64,000 nucleotides of DNA from Nocardia niigatensis NBRC 100131 (GCF_000308655.1 NZ_BAGC01000038.1:62001-126000), one strand, 5' to 3'; counted from the first letter of the stretch, positions 53,001 to 60,654 are shown. Numbers and translations: made by a program. The notes: a model not told the origin generated them from the sequence alone.

Positions 53001-54596
53001 GTGCCCCTGCTGCTGCAGTCGCCGGACCAGCCCGGACACCGACCCGCCGGCGAGCACGAATTCATCGGCACTGCGACGCAATTCGCCGGTGCTCTCGTCA
53101 CCGATGAGCACTACCCGCAGGCCCGCCTGTCGGGCGGTGGCCAGCAATCCGGCAGCGCCCGGATGCGGCTCGCTCCCGATCAGCACCCGCCCGACCACAT
53201 GTCCGTGCTCGTGCAGCCGGTGCCAGCGCGGGCCCCCTGGATCGCTATCCGGGCCGGGCGGATCCGTGTCGGCGCCGAGTCCTGGGTAGGCGTCGATGCC
53301 CAGATGCAGATTCTCACGCTGATGCTCAGGTGGTGGCGGGATTGGCAGTTCCTCGCCATTGCACCAGAGCAGCCGCTGGGCAGCGCTCCACACGTGTTCG
53401 ACCGGCCAGCTGTCGTCGCGGGATTCGGCGTCGAGGACCACAGCCCGTTGACCGCGCACGGCATCCCGGTCGACGACCACTGCGGAAACCCGGTCCATGC
53501 GGCGCCACATGAACGGGTCGAGGGTCAGCACGCCACGCGCCGCCATGAGGGTCGACAGCGCACCGGCGAAGGTCTCGCGACCGGCCCGCGCCGCCTTCGG
53601 CACGCCCGCCGCCACGGCGTCGGCGGTGTCGGCGACCGCACGGCCACCGACCAGAGTTGCCGCCGAGGCCAGTGCCGCGGCGGCACTGACCTGCTGGGTG
53701 CAGCGCTCGATCGGTCCATGCGGCAGCGGTACCGGCCGCGGCTCGGGCGGCTCGTATACGTCGACGCTCGGCAGGTCCGGGTCGGCGATCAGCTCTTCCC
53801 AGCGCCGCCACTGCGCGAAGCGAGCGGCGGCTTCGACCAGCCGCACCGCCCGCTGCATCGCGTCGGCGCACAGGCCGGTCACTTCCGAATCCAATGCCTG
53901 ACCCACGGCATTTCCGATCGTGATCACGGTATCGGTGCGGTGACGACCGAGCTGGGCTTCCAGTGCACCGCGCAACCGCGGCTGTCCGTCCACGAGAGCC
54001 ACCGCCCCCCGGACTACATGGGCCGGTGGCGGTGCCGGAAGCAACCGCCCCGTGACGACCGCACCGATCCCGATGAGATCGCCGGCCAGCTGCAGCGCAG
54101 ATGTCAATACCGGCTCCCGATCGGAGGGGTGCTCGAGTCGACGGCTCCACGGCTCCGCACTGGTTCCGGCGAGATCTTCGACGCGTTCCAGGATCGTCTC
54201 CAGCTGTGCCGGAGACAGGCGCTGTGGGTCCGCTGCCACCACGACGCGCCCGGTGGCGGCATTGACCTGGAACCAGCGCACCTCCGGTTCCTGCTCGAGG
54301 TGCTTGCGCGCCAACTCGGCTACCCGAGCGCTCTGTGCGGACTGCAAGCCGCGAACCTCGGCGTGAATACGGTTGGCATGCACCGTGAGCCGCCGCTGCG
54401 TACGCATGCGCCGCGGGTCCACAAGCGCGCTCAGTTCCCGGCCGATGCCCTCGGTGAGTTCGGCGACTGTTCGAGCGGCTGGGTCCGCCAGCCGCGACGC
54501 CACGGTGGCCGGCCGCTGGAGCAATCCCAGCGTGGCTCCGGTGGCCACGAGGCACAGCCGAACCGGCGCAGTGGCCAGACCGAGCGGGGACACCAC
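50019..54596 (-). CDS. ctpI: Large cation-transporting P-type ATPase, CtpI-like
   Basis: A 1525-residue P-type ATPase of the mycobacterial CtpI kind, about twice the usual size. The N-terminal 650 residues hold a predicted HMA-like stretch (EVRWFQVNAATGRVVVAADP) and a duplicated, enzymatically empty part. The C-terminal half is a complete pump: PEGLPLVATVAQLAATRRLS (TM4), phosphorylation site MCFDKTGTLTEGQ, nucleotide domain VKGAPEVLLPHCD, MITGDHPITARAVA, and the hinge MAGDGSNDAAAIRTADVGIG. The TM4 motif PEGLP suggests a calcium- or similar cation-type pump. The GTG at 54596 overlaps the stop codon of the upstream small gene (TAGTG). Physiological ion unknown. Confidence 0.88.
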   Translation of the reverse strand: MVSPLGLATAPVRLCLVATGATLGLLQRPATVASRLADPAARTVAELTEGIGRELSALVDPRRMRTQRRLTVHANRIHAEVRGLQSAQSARVAELARKHLEQEPEVRWFQVNAATGRVVVAADPQRLSPAQLETILERVEDLAGTSAEPWSRRLEHPSDREPVLTSALQLAGDLIGIGAVVTGRLLPAPPPAHVVRGAVALVDGQPRLRGALEAQLGRHRTDTVITIGNAVGQALDSEVTGLCADAMQRAVRLVEAAARFAQWRRWEELIADPDLPSVDVYEPPEPRPVPLPHGPIERCTQQVSAAAALASAATLVGGRAVADTADAVAAGVPKAARAGRETFAGALSTLMAARGVLTLDPFMWRRMDRVSAVVVDRDAVRGQRAVVLDAESRDDSWPVEHVWSAAQRLLWCNGEELPIPPPPEHQRENLHLGIDAYPGLGADTDPPGPDSDPGGPRWHRLHEHGHVVGRVLIGSEPHPGAAGLLATARQAGLRVVLIGDESTGELRRSADEFVLAGGSVSGLVRRLQQQGHVVAVVSGEAHRALGAADLGIGIASRIPGAPARIPWQADVVCPDLSSARQIIAATGQARNVSERGRVLTLSAVTLSGLLLASGPAGSRAARATSPVTAATLMGLATGLNGGRRAARATGPAEVRLVPWHALEPDEVLIRLPAPRRSAPPPRSHVTTVASRISQRLATPATSLAGLVADVRRELADPMTPLLGVGAVASALLGSPTDAVLVGTVLGLNATVSALQRRRARLSLDKLLLGERLTARRLTEDGEIETPADGLLAGDVIALATGEVVPADARLLETDGLEVDESGLTGETVTVEKQTPATPGALLAERTGMVFEGSVVVSGEATAVVVAVGSATEAGRALAAAGPPPSGGVQKQLHSLTERVLPFTLGGGAAVTVTSFLRGLPLRLALADGLAVAVAAVPEGLPLVATVAQLAATRRLSRRGVLVRSSRTIEALGRVDTMCFDKTGTLTEGQLRLVAVADLDQKWDSDQLASTPQSRGLLRAAAHACPNPEDAPLVHATDRAVVEAAHTYLSGRQPHAWAPIEELPFESFRGYAAAVGNTGQHIRLAVKGAPEVLLPHCDQVLRADDEGRPQARPFTADCRADAEAAVRRLAAQGLRVLVVARRDFASAPRDLTEEIEHLTLLGFLGIADSPRPQALELLAELARNDISVRMITGDHPITARAVAEQLAIPADTVATGADLDLLDEDGQAELIEQATVFARVSPEHKVRIVSALQRRGHTVAMAGDGSNDAAAIRTADVGIGLAARGSVAAREAADLILTDTGKVLDLTVLQEALAEGRGMWQRVRDAIGVLVGGNAGEVAFTVLGTLLSGRAPIGTRQFLVVNLLTDLGPAMALTLADTRPADDTETTDRTLGPPPGIGSEFLQAVAVRGACTTVGAGAAWLLGRATGRRRRAETMALAALIGTQLGQTLVIGRHSGLVWVTVAGSSAVLATIIMVPGVNRFFGCVPLGPVAWSIVLGCAATGTCAALLAGRALSVPPPDAAGSSPS

Positions 54597-54988
54597 TACT
54601 TTGCGGCGGTTCGCGACCGTCGCGAACCCGCGGTGGACTTCTTCGGCCGAGTACTCGTACGCTTCCGCGGCTGTTCGGACGTGTCTTGCTTCCCGGATTC
54701 GGTTCTGGCGTGCCGCAACAGATACACCGCACCGGCGACGCCGCCCGCGGCGGCAGCCACGGGCCACTCGACCAGGCCCGTCAAGCCGGCTGCAACGACA
54801 CCGAGCACAGTGGCGGCAGGAAGGTCCATCCCACTGCGAGCGCCGGATACGGCACCCTCGGCCGTGCCGCGCGCAGCACCGGTCACCGCGCCGACGACGG
54901 CTCCACCGGCAGCCTCGAACGCATGCACGGTCGCCGATGCCGTAGTTTCGAGCGTTCTCACAGTATTCGACGCAACGCTCATCATCAC
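54596..54988 (-). CDS. Small membrane-associated protein encoded with ctpI
   Basis: A 130-residue protein. Residues 20-50 are Gly/Ala-rich; residues 55-95 are hydrophobic with the motif GLTGLVEWPVAAAAGGVAGA; the tail is strongly basic (QPRKRTSTRPKKSTAGSRRS), which suggests contact with membrane lipid or nucleic acid. The EWPVA motif is shared with the small protein at 55238, so the two look like paralogues. Its stop overlaps the ctpI start by one base, so translation is coupled. Related genes accompany ctpI in mycobacteria as far as I recall; the role is unknown. Confidence 0.75.
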   Translation of the reverse strand: MMMSVASNTVRTLETTASATVHAFEAAGGAVVGAVTGAARGTAEGAVSGARSGMDLPAATVLGVVAAGLTGLVEWPVAAAAGGVAGAVYLLRHARTESGKQDTSEQPRKRTSTRPKKSTAGSRRSRTAAK

Positions 54989-55237
54989 ACCCCAGTCGTC
55001 GTAGGTAGCGCGAAGAACTTCCTGCGGAAACTAGTGCGTAGCCAGAATACTCCGCGATGCTCGAAACGGCCCTACTCGATCGAAACAAAAGGCGGTGCGT
55101 TCAAGATGTTCGCGTCGCACGCAGGCAGAAAAGACCGTGCCCAAGCGGTGTGTCGACTCGGGTTCGACAGCTGCGGAGACGACTCCTCCGTAACCTGGGC
55201 AACCGAAATTGCAGACAAGTTGCTATGCAAATGAGAT

Positions 55238-55504
55238 CTACGCCTCTTCGAGGGCCTCGCCGATCTGGTGAGCGACGCGATTGTGCTGATCCTGTATCAG
55301 CCAGTGACCTGTTGCGAGGACCAGCGCGACGGGCCATTCGATGATCTCCGCTGCGGCCAGCGCGCCTAGTACGCCGTAGTACGCCAACTGCTCGGGCTGG
55401 GGGATGCGAACCCGACCGATCACCGGCAGGTCTACTGCGAAACCCTGCGCAGCCAGCACACGGTCGACGGCGTTCTGGTGGCCGGTTGACGGTTTTTCGG
55501 CCAT
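55238..55504 (-). CDS. Small EWPVA-motif protein upstream of the ctpI operon
   Basis: An 88-residue protein with ATG at 55504 and GGGAGG seven bases before. Residues 45-70 read YYGVLGALAAAEIIEWPVAL, a hydrophobic segment with the same EWPVA motif as the protein at 54596, followed by VLATGHWLIQDQHNRVAHQI. It begins with a polar stretch. It is probably a membrane-associated partner of CtpI. About 250 bases separate it from the next gene in the same direction. Confidence 0.7.
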   Translation of the reverse strand: MAEKPSTGHQNAVDRVLAAQGFAVDLPVIGRVRIPQPEQLAYYGVLGALAAAEIIEWPVALVLATGHWLIQDQHNRVAHQIGEALEEA

Positions 55505-55522
55505 TTGTTGCCTCCCGGTCAT

Positions 55523-55902
55523 AGTCCGTTCGAGTTTTCGACGCCTCGGATCCGCAGTGTGTCGAGCGTGATGAGTTCTGGTATGGGCAACGGGTCGGAT
55601 CCATTGACGGGGGCACTGACGCAGATGCTCACAGTGCCGTTGCGTGAGGTGTATGCGGTACTGCTGCGCCTGGGTGTTATCGAGATCGTCGACTGATCAT
55701 CCCGCAGGCAACCGCCGGGGGTGAACGGCCGAGGAGCAACGGCGGTCGCAGCAACGACGGTGGGACGAAGTCCACCAACTGCTGGATCAGGATCCTGGCC
55801 CAGTCCCATCACAGCGATCAACGTTTGTTCTGCGCGTTTCGCGCCAACGAAGCTAACCAGAGTTTAGTCCCGGCCAAGTCATCTCGCCGACTGAACCGTC
55901 AC
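55523..55902. other. Gap between the ctpI cassette and tRNA cluster 2
   Basis: No convincing gene. A plus-strand open frame ending at 55696 reads MLTVPLREVYAVLLRLGVIE near its end and might be a tiny gene (possible ATG at 55583) or a remnant. The remaining sequence shows no strong hairpin or repeat. Confidence 0.4.
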
Positions 55903-55962
55903 GGATGGACCTCCGGCCCCCGCCTCATCAGGGCGGTGGTCTGACCACTGAGCTGCGAATCG
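55903..55962 (-). tRNA. tRNA-Ile-like (anticodon GAT), 3' half degenerate
   Basis: The minus strand has a D arm CAGCTCAGTGGTCAGACC and an anticodon arm CCGCC-CTGATGA-GGCGG with U33 and anticodon GAT. After it the T arm lacks the TTC motif and the acceptor has no clear partner for CGATTCG. It is the last member of cluster 2 and is probably a pseudogene. Confidence 0.4.
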
Positions 55963-55965
55963 TTG

Positions 55966-56038
55966 CGACCTCGATGGGAATCGAACCCACGTAGTCCTGA
56001 GTGCGAGTCAGGGTGCCAAGCCGTCGCGGCACGAGGTC
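55966..56038 (-). tRNA. tRNA with anticodon CGC (Ala-type by anticodon)
   Basis: A 73-base cloverleaf with a perfect acceptor GACCTCG/CGAGGTC, anticodon stem CCTGA/TCAGG with loop CTCGCAC (U33 present, anticodon CGC), and a good T arm GTGGG-TTCGATT-CCCAT. The D stem is short (GCC/GGC). The identity rests on the anticodon only; the G3:U70 pair expected of tRNA-Ala is absent, so charging by AlaRS is doubtful. Confidence 0.6.
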
Positions 56039-56043
56039 GTTGG

Positions 56044-56119
56044 TGACGTAGGTCCGAGTCGAACCGACGTGGGTCCTGAGTAAAGGTCAGGCTGCCCGTG
56101 CCGACAGAGCAACTACGCC
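56044..56119 (-). tRNA. tRNA with anticodon TTT (Lys-type), C at position 33
   Basis: A 76-base cloverleaf: acceptor GGCGTAG/CTACGTC (one wobble), D stem GCTC/GGGC, anticodon stem CCTGA/TCAGG, T loop TTCGACT with one T-stem mismatch. The anticodon loop is CCTTTAC, giving TTT but C instead of the near-universal U33. It is a sister of the Asp tRNA at 48537 with a changed anticodon loop. Confidence 0.6.
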
Positions 56120-56189
56120 ATCGTCCGGCCGGCCGCTGCGCTGCGCCACACCGCTATGCCATTCGGTCCCGTCTCGCGACGGAACACCG

Positions 56190-56275
56190 CGGAAAGCTGC
56201 GGAGTCGAACCCCCGGGACACGTTGCCCGCCTCCGGTTTTCAAGACCGACCGACCTCCACAGGCCGGAACCTTCC
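56190..56275 (-). tRNA. tRNA-Ser (anticodon TGA), copy 2
   Basis: The same 86-base type II gene as at 48909, with acceptor GGAAGGT/GCTTTCC, anticodon loop CTTGAAA, and long variable arm. T-stem mismatches are present in both copies. Between it and the Lys tRNA a stretch equivalent to the Trp and Tyr genes of cluster 1 is missing. Confidence 0.6.
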
Positions 56276-56613
56276 GAGACCGCCAACCCATCGAGCTTGC
56301 GGTACAACAACATTCGCAGCAGACGATGGAGCGCCGCAACCGAATTTCCAGGCCTGCCGCCCGATGCGGCAATTGACGCGGGTGGATTCGCGAGGCCCAG
56401 GGTGAGAGCGTCGCGGGCGCGGAATTCTCGCTTCGGGCACCCGTCACGTCGACAGCGCATTTACAGCTATCGACCCGTGAGGCGAGCAGCCCCTCCCGGA
56501 TTTCCACCGCCAACTTGGGACGAGCTAGCCCACCTGTAATATTCGTCAACTAGTGCTGAAACGAATAGCACATGATCAGCTATCTAAGGTGGTTCACTAC
56601 AGGAGAGGCATTC
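56276..56613. promoter_or_regulatory. Gap upstream of tRNA cluster 2, with probable tRNA promoter
   Basis: No gene is evident. The minus-strand block TGCGAATGTTGTTGTACCGC near 56300 matches the one upstream of cluster 1 and is preceded by TTGCGG, a possible -35 box. The right end carries the ribosome site AGGAGAGG (56601-56608) of the secreted-protein gene. Confidence 0.4.
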
Positions 56614-57102
56614 ATGACGATGAAAACTCGATCTGTCCTGCTCGCCGTCGCGGCCGGGAGCGCCCTGTTCCTCAGCACCGGCATCGCTTCCGCCGACCCC
56701 ACCGATCCGTCGGGTTTCCTCATCGGAGACACCGCATTCTTCAATATCGGTGGCTTCAACTGTTCGATCGCCGCCAATGGCATCGTCGGCTGCGATATCA
56801 ACCCGGCGGGCGTGCTGATGTACGTGTCACTGGCCGGGCCCAATAGCCAGTCCTATCCGGTGCCGTACGCCCCGGCCGCGATCATCGACAACGCCGCCTG
56901 GCCCGCCCATCCGGAATGGAGCGGCGGCGGCCACACCCAGCCCGGCGGCAACCAGGCACTGCCGTCCAGCGGTGACGTGTGGTCTCCGGCCAGCATCAGC
57001 TACGCGGGCGCGACGTGCACGCAGGGCTACCGCGGCGGGGTGCAATGCAGCTCGATGGGACACCAGTTCTCGTTCAACTCCAGCCAGGTCTACGGCAGCT
57101 GA
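56614..57102 (+). CDS. Secreted protein of unknown function
   Basis: A 162-residue protein with a Sec signal peptide (MTMKTRSVLLAVAAGSALFL then STGIASA, cleavage near residue 29). The mature part has four cysteines (FNCSIA, VGCDIN, ATCTQG, VQCSSM), probably two disulphides, and is rich in Gly, Ser and Pro. The pattern is common among Nocardia and mycobacterial exported proteins of no known function. I chose the ATG at 56614 because AGGAGAGG lies directly upstream. A strong terminator follows. Confidence 0.8.
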   Translation: MTMKTRSVLLAVAAGSALFLSTGIASADPTDPSGFLIGDTAFFNIGGFNCSIAANGIVGCDINPAGVLMYVSLAGPNSQSYPVPYAPAAIIDNAAWPAHPEWSGGGHTQPGGNQALPSSGDVWSPASISYAGATCTQGYRGGVQCSSMGHQFSFNSSQVYGS

Positions 57103-57118
57103 GCCGTACCGACGTGAA

Positions 57119-57158
57119 AAGCCCTGCCGGGCACGCGTTTCGCGGCGCGGCAGGGCTT
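57119..57158. terminator. Terminator between the secreted-protein gene and the TipAS remnant
   Basis: AAGCCCTGCCG and CGGCAGGGCTT form a perfect 11-bp stem with an 18-base loop that itself can fold. It lies between convergent coding regions. Confidence 0.75.
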
Positions 57159-57592
57159 CACAGTGTCCGGCGGAGGTTATCGTCGAGCGAATCACGCACG
57201 AACGCAGCGTGTTCGGGCCCGCCGTAGGCCGCGGCGAACCGCTCGTCCTCGACGTACATGCGCCCGAGTCCGCACATCATGGCGATGGAGCGCTCCCGAT
57301 CACCGTCCGCCAGTGGCGTTCCGGGGATGGCCCGCAACCACGCCACGTGCCGGGCGGTCGGCGCCTGCGCGCGTCGGATTCCGGGGTCCGCTCGTCCTTG
57401 CGGGCGGCTATCCAGCACGCGATCAGATCGTCGGTGTCACGCTTCCACTCCCACTGCTCCCGCAACGACTTGCCGTGCCGCCACTGGTTGCTCACGGCGA
57501 AAGCGCGTTCCCAGCGGGATACGACTCGTCGGGGTCGTTGTGCGGGGGCGATGCGGCAAATGGGACCCCCGGAGAGTCGCGGTGACATGGAC
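57158..57592 (-). pseudogene. TipAS-domain protein gene broken by a frameshift
   Basis: On the minus strand one frame gives RWERAFAVSNQWRHGKSLRE then QWEWKRDTDDLIACWIAARK up to about 57380; another frame continues with RRAQAPTARHVAWLRAIPGT and MCGLGRMYVEDERFAAAYGG to the stop at 57158. Joined, they make one TipAS antibiotic-binding domain, the part shared by TipA-like MerR regulators. The switch of frame lies near 57365-57380 and fits a 1-2 base deletion. No MerR helix-turn-helix is present upstream, so the gene was a short TipAS protein or has lost its front. A sequencing error is possible. Confidence 0.6.
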
Positions 57593-57618
57593 CACACGAT
57601 CGATAACAATGCAGCCCC

Positions 57619-59787
57619 ATGACGGACACGGCCGGGAGCGGATTGATAAATCGGCAGGCAGACCGGGTTCAGAATGCATCGCCGCCCCGGGAGGGATTTC
57701 GGCCCGATATCGAAGGGTTGCGAGCAGTCGCGGTACTGGCCGTCGTGTTCTTCCATGCGGGTACGCCCGGGCTCGGTGGTGGATTCGTCGGCGTGGATGT
57801 CTTTTTCGTGATTTCGGGCTTCCTGATCACCGGAATACTCTGCCGGGAGGCAACGGCCACCGGCACCATCGAGCTGGCCCGGTTCTACGGCGCACGGGCT
57901 CGGCGGCTGCTGCCCGCGGCGAGCATCGTCCTGGTCACCACCGCGATCGGCGCGGCGATACTGCTGCCGCCGCTGCAGGCCCGCCAGGTCCTCGGTGACG
58001 GGATCGCGAGCGCGTTGTACGCCGGGAACTACCGGCTCGCCCTGCACGGCACCGACTATCTCGCCGCCGATGCGCCGCCGTCGCCGTTCCAGCAGTTCTG
58101 GTCGCTCGGTGTGGAGGAACAGTTCTATCTGCTGTGGCCGGTGGTCATCATGACGACGGCCTGGCTCGTGCGGCGGCGACGAACCGGATCGGCCACGCTG
58201 CTGCCGTACCTGATCGTGCTCGCGGTTGTCGCAGCCGCCTCGTTCACGATCTCGCTGGTGTGGACCCGTGTGCTGCCGCCATGGGCTTTCTTCTCGCTGC
58301 CCGCTCGGGCCTGGGAGCTGGCGGTCGGCGGCATGGTGGCGCTCTCGGCCGTCGCATGGTCCCGGCTGCCGAAATCGGTGGCCGTGCTCGTCGGATGGAT
58401 CGGCCTGGTCGTGATCGTCACGGCCTGCACCCAGCTGAACGGCAAGACGCCGTATCCCGGCGCCGCGGCGCTGCTGCCCGTACTGGGCGCGGCTCTGGTG
58501 ATCGTGTCCGGCTGTGCCGCACCACGATTCGGGGTTGGCCGGGTACTGGCTCCGGCTCGGGTGCGGGCGATCGGCGGCCTGTCCTACACCTTGTATCTGT
58601 GGCATTGGCCGGTGTTGCTGCTGGCGCCCCTGGCGCTCGGCCACCCACTCGGGCGAGTCGGTGCACTCGGCGCGGTCATGATGACCGGCGGACTCGCGCT
58701 GCTGACGCACTGGTCGGTCGAGAATCCGGTCCGCTTCGCCGCACTGTTGCGGAGCTCTGCCAGGCTCAGCCTCGCCTGTGGCGGCGCGTGCACTGCTGTC
58801 GCCATCTGTGTGGCAGTGGTACTGCTCGTCCTCGTCCCCGCCCCGGTCGGCCGCGGCATGTCGGCGCCGGCGCTCACGCTCGTCACACCAGCTGTGCCGT
58901 CCGCTCCTGCCGCCGACCCCCTCGACCAGGCGGTTCGGCAGTTGGTGACGCAAACTCAGTCGGCGGTCGCCGCCTCCGCCGAAATCCGGGCCGTCCCGTC
59001 GAATCTCACGCCCTCGCTCGGCAACGCGTCCGGCGACAAGGCAGACGTGTTCAACAACGGGTGTGTTCGCTCCTGGCGCGATGTGGGCCAGCCCGAGTGT
59101 GCCTCGGGTAATTCGGACTCGGACACCACGGTGGCCCTGGTCGGTGATTCGCACGCCGCGATGTGGAGCCCGGCGTTGGAGCCGATCGCCGCGGCACGGG
59201 GCTGGCGGCTGGAAACCATGGCGAAGGTCACCTGCCCACTGCTGGACCTGACCATCACCAGTCCTTATCTGGACCGGGAGTACACCGAATGCGAGCAATG
59301 GCGCGGCCAGGTGCTGACCCGGCTGCAGAGCGAACGCCCACGGCTGATCGTGGTGAGCATGTCCCGACGCTATGGCGGAGACTTCGGCTTCGTCTCCTAT
59401 GACCGCGCCTGGATCGATGGCCTGACCCGCCTGGTTGCCGAGCTGCGCGCGATCGGCTCGGCCGTCCTCGTTCTCGGCCCGATCCCCGATCCGCACACCA
59501 CCGTGCCAACATGCCTGTCCGAGCACATCGACGATGCCCTGGCATGCACCCCCGAGCGACCGGTCGCGGTGGACGACGCGGGTGTCGGGGCCGAGCAGAC
59601 TGCGGCCGTCGCCGGAGGCGGCCAGTACGCCGACCTCACCTCGCTGTTCTGCACTGCCGTCCGCTGTCCCCTCATCGTCGGCAACACCCTGGTGTACCGC
59701 GACGACAACCACCTCACGGTCAGCTACGCCCGGACACTCGGACCGGCCATCGGCGCACTCACCGACCAGGCGCTCGCCCACGGCTGA
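57619..59787 (+). CDS. Acyltransferase-3 membrane protein with C-terminal SGNH domain (OafA/YrhL type)
   Basis: A 722-residue two-part enzyme. Residues 28-390 form the acyltransferase-3 membrane domain with about ten helices: RPDIEGLRAVAVLAVVFFHA, the motif GFVGVDVFFVISGFLITGIL, and WSLGVEEQFYLLWPV. Residues 460-720 are an extracytoplasmic SGNH hydrolase-like domain with VALVGDSHAAMWSPAL (catalytic Ser) and DDNHLTVSYARTLG (Asp-x-x-His at the end). Such proteins O-acetylate cell-wall glycans, lipopolysaccharide-like sugars or antibiotics. ATG start at 57619. Partner genes are not adjacent, so the acceptor is unknown. Confidence 0.92.
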   Translation: MTDTAGSGLINRQADRVQNASPPREGFRPDIEGLRAVAVLAVVFFHAGTPGLGGGFVGVDVFFVISGFLITGILCREATATGTIELARFYGARARRLLPAASIVLVTTAIGAAILLPPLQARQVLGDGIASALYAGNYRLALHGTDYLAADAPPSPFQQFWSLGVEEQFYLLWPVVIMTTAWLVRRRRTGSATLLPYLIVLAVVAAASFTISLVWTRVLPPWAFFSLPARAWELAVGGMVALSAVAWSRLPKSVAVLVGWIGLVVIVTACTQLNGKTPYPGAAALLPVLGAALVIVSGCAAPRFGVGRVLAPARVRAIGGLSYTLYLWHWPVLLLAPLALGHPLGRVGALGAVMMTGGLALLTHWSVENPVRFAALLRSSARLSLACGGACTAVAICVAVVLLVLVPAPVGRGMSAPALTLVTPAVPSAPAADPLDQAVRQLVTQTQSAVAASAEIRAVPSNLTPSLGNASGDKADVFNNGCVRSWRDVGQPECASGNSDSDTTVALVGDSHAAMWSPALEPIAAARGWRLETMAKVTCPLLDLTITSPYLDREYTECEQWRGQVLTRLQSERPRLIVVSMSRRYGGDFGFVSYDRAWIDGLTRLVAELRAIGSAVLVLGPIPDPHTTVPTCLSEHIDDALACTPERPVAVDDAGVGAEQTAAVAGGGQYADLTSLFCTAVRCPLIVGNTLVYRDDNHLTVSYARTLGPAIGALTDQALAHG

Positions 59788-59874
59788 GCTGCGCGGGCTC
59801 GTTCGTGAACTCCATCGGGCAGACGCTGGCGTCGGCGCTCGGGATGCCGGTGTGATCGCCGTACGATCGGGCAT

Positions 59875-60654
59875 ATGCCAGCAACTCGTCTGTGGGTCTT
59901 GCTCGCGCTGACCGCCGTGACCGCCGCCGGATGCGCCTCCAACGGCGGCGTCAACGACATCCCGCCCGCTTCTCTCATGGGCCGCTCCTTCGTCTCGACC
60001 GCGGTGGCGGGCACCCCGATCCCGGGTGGCGGGCCGCTGACCCTGACCTTCGCCGACGGGCACATCTCGGCCACCTCCGGCTGCAATACCGCCACCGGAA
60101 CCGTTGACCTGCAAGGCAATACCATCCAGGTGGGTGAGATGGCGACCACGCTCATGGCATGCCCGGGCGATCTCGCGGGCGCGGACGGCTGGCAGGACAG
60201 CCTGCTGCGCTCCCAGCCGACCTGGACGCTGGCCGGCGACACGCTCACCCTGGAGGGCAACGGCGCCACCGTCACCATGCTCGACCGCAAGGCCGCCCAC
60301 CCGGACAAACCGCTGATCGGCACGCCCTGGATCGTGACCGCCCTGCTGCGCCCCGACGCCGAGGTCCACTCGGCCACCCTCGACGAGGTCCGCCCCGCCC
60401 TCACCATCACCCCGGACGGCAAGGTTTCGGGCAGCGCGGGCTGCAACACCATGACCGGCACCGCCCAGATCGACGACGGCAATGTCACCTTCCAGATCGC
60501 GACCACCCGCATGATGTGCGAACCGCAGGTCATGGAACTCGAGCAGCAGGTGCTGCAAGCACTGGACGGAAAAACCAAGGCCACCATCGATTCCAACGAA
60601 CTCACCATCCGCAACGCCGGCAACGACACGGGATTGAAACTGCGCGCGGAGTGA
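59875..60654 (+). CDS. META-domain lipoprotein (two META repeats)
   Basis: A 259-residue lipoprotein: signal peptide LWVLLALTAVTAAGC with lipobox TAAGC near residue 20, followed by two META domains of about 105 residues each. Both carry the hallmark ATSGCNTATGTV or SGSAGCNTMTGTA, then a TTLMACPG or TTRMMCEP stretch. META proteins (HslJ-like) sit at the cell surface, bind small molecules or stress-damaged partners, and are often linked to drug or heat tolerance in E. coli. The start is ATG-like at 59875, eight bases or so after a weak GA-rich site. It stands alone. Confidence 0.88.
   Translation: MPATRLWVLLALTAVTAAGCASNGGVNDIPPASLMGRSFVSTAVAGTPIPGGGPLTLTFADGHISATSGCNTATGTVDLQGNTIQVGEMATTLMACPGDLAGADGWQDSLLRSQPTWTLAGDTLTLEGNGATVTMLDRKAAHPDKPLIGTPWIVTALLRPDAEVHSATLDEVRPALTITPDGKVSGSAGCNTMTGTAQIDDGNVTFQIATTRMMCEPQVMELEQQVLQALDGKTKATIDSNELTIRNAGNDTGLKLRAE

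Noticed and set aside
51421..53289. A 622-codon plus-strand open frame across ctpI
   Set aside because: Ser/Arg/Thr-rich translation antisense to a pump with all P-type motifs intact.
55505..55696. A 63-codon plus-strand frame
   Set aside because: Its end looks protein-like, but there is no ribosome site and the first half is nondescript; reported only in the gap entry.
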